Of a stretch of 8,414 nt of DNA, positions 7,654 to 8,414 are shown piece by piece. Positions within the stretch are counted from its first letter, which is position 1. Each line of letters begins with the position of its first letter. Source of the stretch: Bacteroidales bacterium (GTDB taxonomy: Bacteria; Bacteroidota; Bacteroidia; Bacteroidales; WCHB1-69); assembly GCA_017964755.1 (NCBI GenBank), contig JAGCRI010000013.1:1-8414 (forward strand), given 5' to 3'. The position numbers and the translations under genes were made by a program. Below the pieces are notes generated by a model. It was not told the DNA's origin and did not search any database. It saw only the letters and a program-made list of their open reading frames with translations.

Positions 7654-7726
7654 CAAACAAATTTCTTATTACGACCTTATAAACATTAAAAACGTTGCTT
7701 CATAACAACTTTACAAAAACAATCTG

Positions 7727-7734
7727 CAAAGATA
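7727..7734 (-). promoter_or_regulatory. Probable cysS promoter, Bacteroidota -7 element
   Basis: The - strand reads TATCTTTGC, an exact match to the Bacteroidota TAnnTTTG -7 element. Transcription starting just beyond it gives a cysS leader of roughly 65 bases. A -33 TTTG at the usual 19-20 base spacing is not seen; the nearest (7761-7764) is about 26 bases away. The call rests on the -7 box and its position. Confidence 0.55.
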
Positions 7735-7745
7735 CAATTTTTCTT

Positions 7746-7753
7746 TACTTTTG
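7746..7753 (+). promoter_or_regulatory. Probable rsmA promoter, Bacteroidota -7 element
   Basis: TACTTTTGC on the + strand fits TAnnTTTG and sits 29 bases before the rsmA ATG, giving a leader of about 25 bases. No convincing -33 TTTG lies upstream at normal spacing. It points away from the cysS -7 element, 11 bases from it. Confidence 0.5.
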
Positions 7754-7782
7754 CATTTTTCAAAAGAAAAATATTCCACAAC

Positions 7783-8414
7783 ATGAAAGTTACACCGAAA
7801 AAACGATTGGGACAGCATTTTTTAAATGATGAAAAGATAGCCTCTGACATTGTCAGCGCGCTTTCTGACAAAAACCGGAACATATTGGAGATCGGGGCCG
7901 GGATGGGCGTTCTCACAAAATATCTGCTTCAAAAGGATATTAATTTGAAGGTCGTTGAAATTGACGAGGAGTCAGTGGAATATCTTAACCTCCACTACCC
8001 TGCCCTCGAAAAAAATCTTCTTGCCGATGACTTCTTAAAATTGAAATTGGATGAAATCTTCGATGGGGAGATGAGCATAATAGGCAATTTTCCATACAAC
8101 ATCTCAACACAGATAATATTCAAAATGCTTGATTATAAGGATATTGTAACAGAGATGGTGGGGATGTTCCAAAAGGAAGTGGCGGAGCGGCTGGCTGCGA
8201 AGCCCGGCTCGAAAAGCTACGGCATAACCTCTGTGCTTGTTCAGGCTTTCTATGATATAGAATATCTCTTCACGGTTGACGAGAACAAATTCACACCGCC
8301 GCCAAAAGTCAAATCTGCGGTCATAAGAATCGAGAAGAACAACCAGAAAAAACTTAACTGCGACGAGGCTGTTTTCAAAAAGGTGGTGAAAACAGCCTTC
8401 AACCAGCGGCGCAA
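7783..8414 (+). CDS. rsmA: 16S rRNA (adenine(1518)-N6/adenine(1519)-N6)-dimethyltransferase, 3'-truncated by window
   Basis: RsmA/KsgA uses SAM to dimethylate two adjacent adenosines in the 3'-terminal hairpin of 16S rRNA during late 30S assembly. The 210 codons present out of a usual 260-270 translate without interruption to the window edge. Seen: the N-terminal signature KKRLGQHFLND (residues 6-16), SAM motif I LEIGAGMGVLT (35-45), the acidic motif II end VVEIDEE (57-63), ADDF (81-84, motif III region), the catalytic motif IV as NFPYNIST (102-109), FQKEVAERL (129-137), the SYGITSVLVQ helix (145-154) and FTPPPKVKSAV (170-180). The start ATG at 7783 gives exactly the expected N-terminus. It is divergent from cysS, with its own -7-like promoter element just upstream. 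Confidence 0.97.
   Translation, partial: MKVTPKKRLGQHFLNDEKIASDIVSALSDKNRNILEIGAGMGVLTKYLLQKDINLKVVEIDEESVEYLNLHYPALEKNLLADDFLKLKLDEIFDGEMSIIGNFPYNISTQIIFKMLDYKDIVTEMVGMFQKEVAERLAAKPGSKSYGITSVLVQAFYDIEYLFTVDENKFTPPPKVKSAVIRIEKNNQKKLNCDEAVFKKVVKTAFNQRR

Noticed and set aside
7654..7656. TTG as the start of cysS
   Set aside because: It adds one residue directly before an ATG that gives the normal CysRS N-terminus.
1..8414. CRISPR array, tRNA/rRNA genes, insertion sequence or phage attachment site
   Set aside because: No spaced identical repeats, no tRNA-like cloverleaf, no transposase or integrase motifs and no terminal inverted repeats were seen on either strand by eye.

Overview
The window looks like a chromosomal segment from a Bacteroidota bacterium, most likely Bacteroidales. 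Four things in the sequence point there. Two predicted secreted proteins carry the two type IX secretion (T9SS) sorting domains, type A on the nuclease and type B on the product of the cysS-linked gene. The cysteinyl-tRNA synthetase has KMGKS in place of KMSKS. There are TAnnTTTG-type promoter -7 elements. Base composition is moderate, with little evidence of Shine-Dalgarno use. Species cannot be named from the sequence alone. There are six protein genes (two cut by the window edges), no RNA genes, no insertion sequence and no CRISPR array. No gene-free stretch exceeds 130 bases.

Left part, + strand (2-4777): the window opens inside a large multidomain membrane protein. It joins the second half of an MMPL/RND-type exporter to a PlsC-type lysophospholipid acyltransferase and a short, atypical methyltransferase-like tail. 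Fusions of this kind are known from Bacteroidota and often sit near aryl polyene/flexirubin-type lipid-pigment gene clusters, so such a cluster may lie to the left (inference). About 50 bases after its stop comes a secreted endonuclease I-family nuclease. It has a signal peptide, a His-Me-finger nuclease domain, a fibronectin-like domain, a 'DGW' module, two C-x-G surface repeats and a type A sorting domain. A hairpin plus T-run ends this transcription unit.

Middle and right, - strand (7653 down to 4808): cysS, a type-B T9SS cargo protein and a GNAT acetyltransferase are packed tightly (16-base overlap, then a 9-base gap) and read as one operon converging on the nuclease gene. The housekeeping synthetase therefore shares a transcript with a cell-surface protein whose GTG start lies inside the cysS 3' end.

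Right edge, + strand (7783 to the end): rsmA (ksgA), the 16S rRNA dimethyladenosine transferase, runs off the window. It is divergent from cysS across 129 bases that contain two oppositely oriented -7-like elements only 11 bases apart.

The most notable points are the degenerate methyltransferase-like tail on the exporter/acyltransferase fusion, a surface repeat module shared by two neighbouring proteins with different T9SS sorting signals, the coupling of a secreted protein to cysS, and a cysteine-rich nuclease active-site region.
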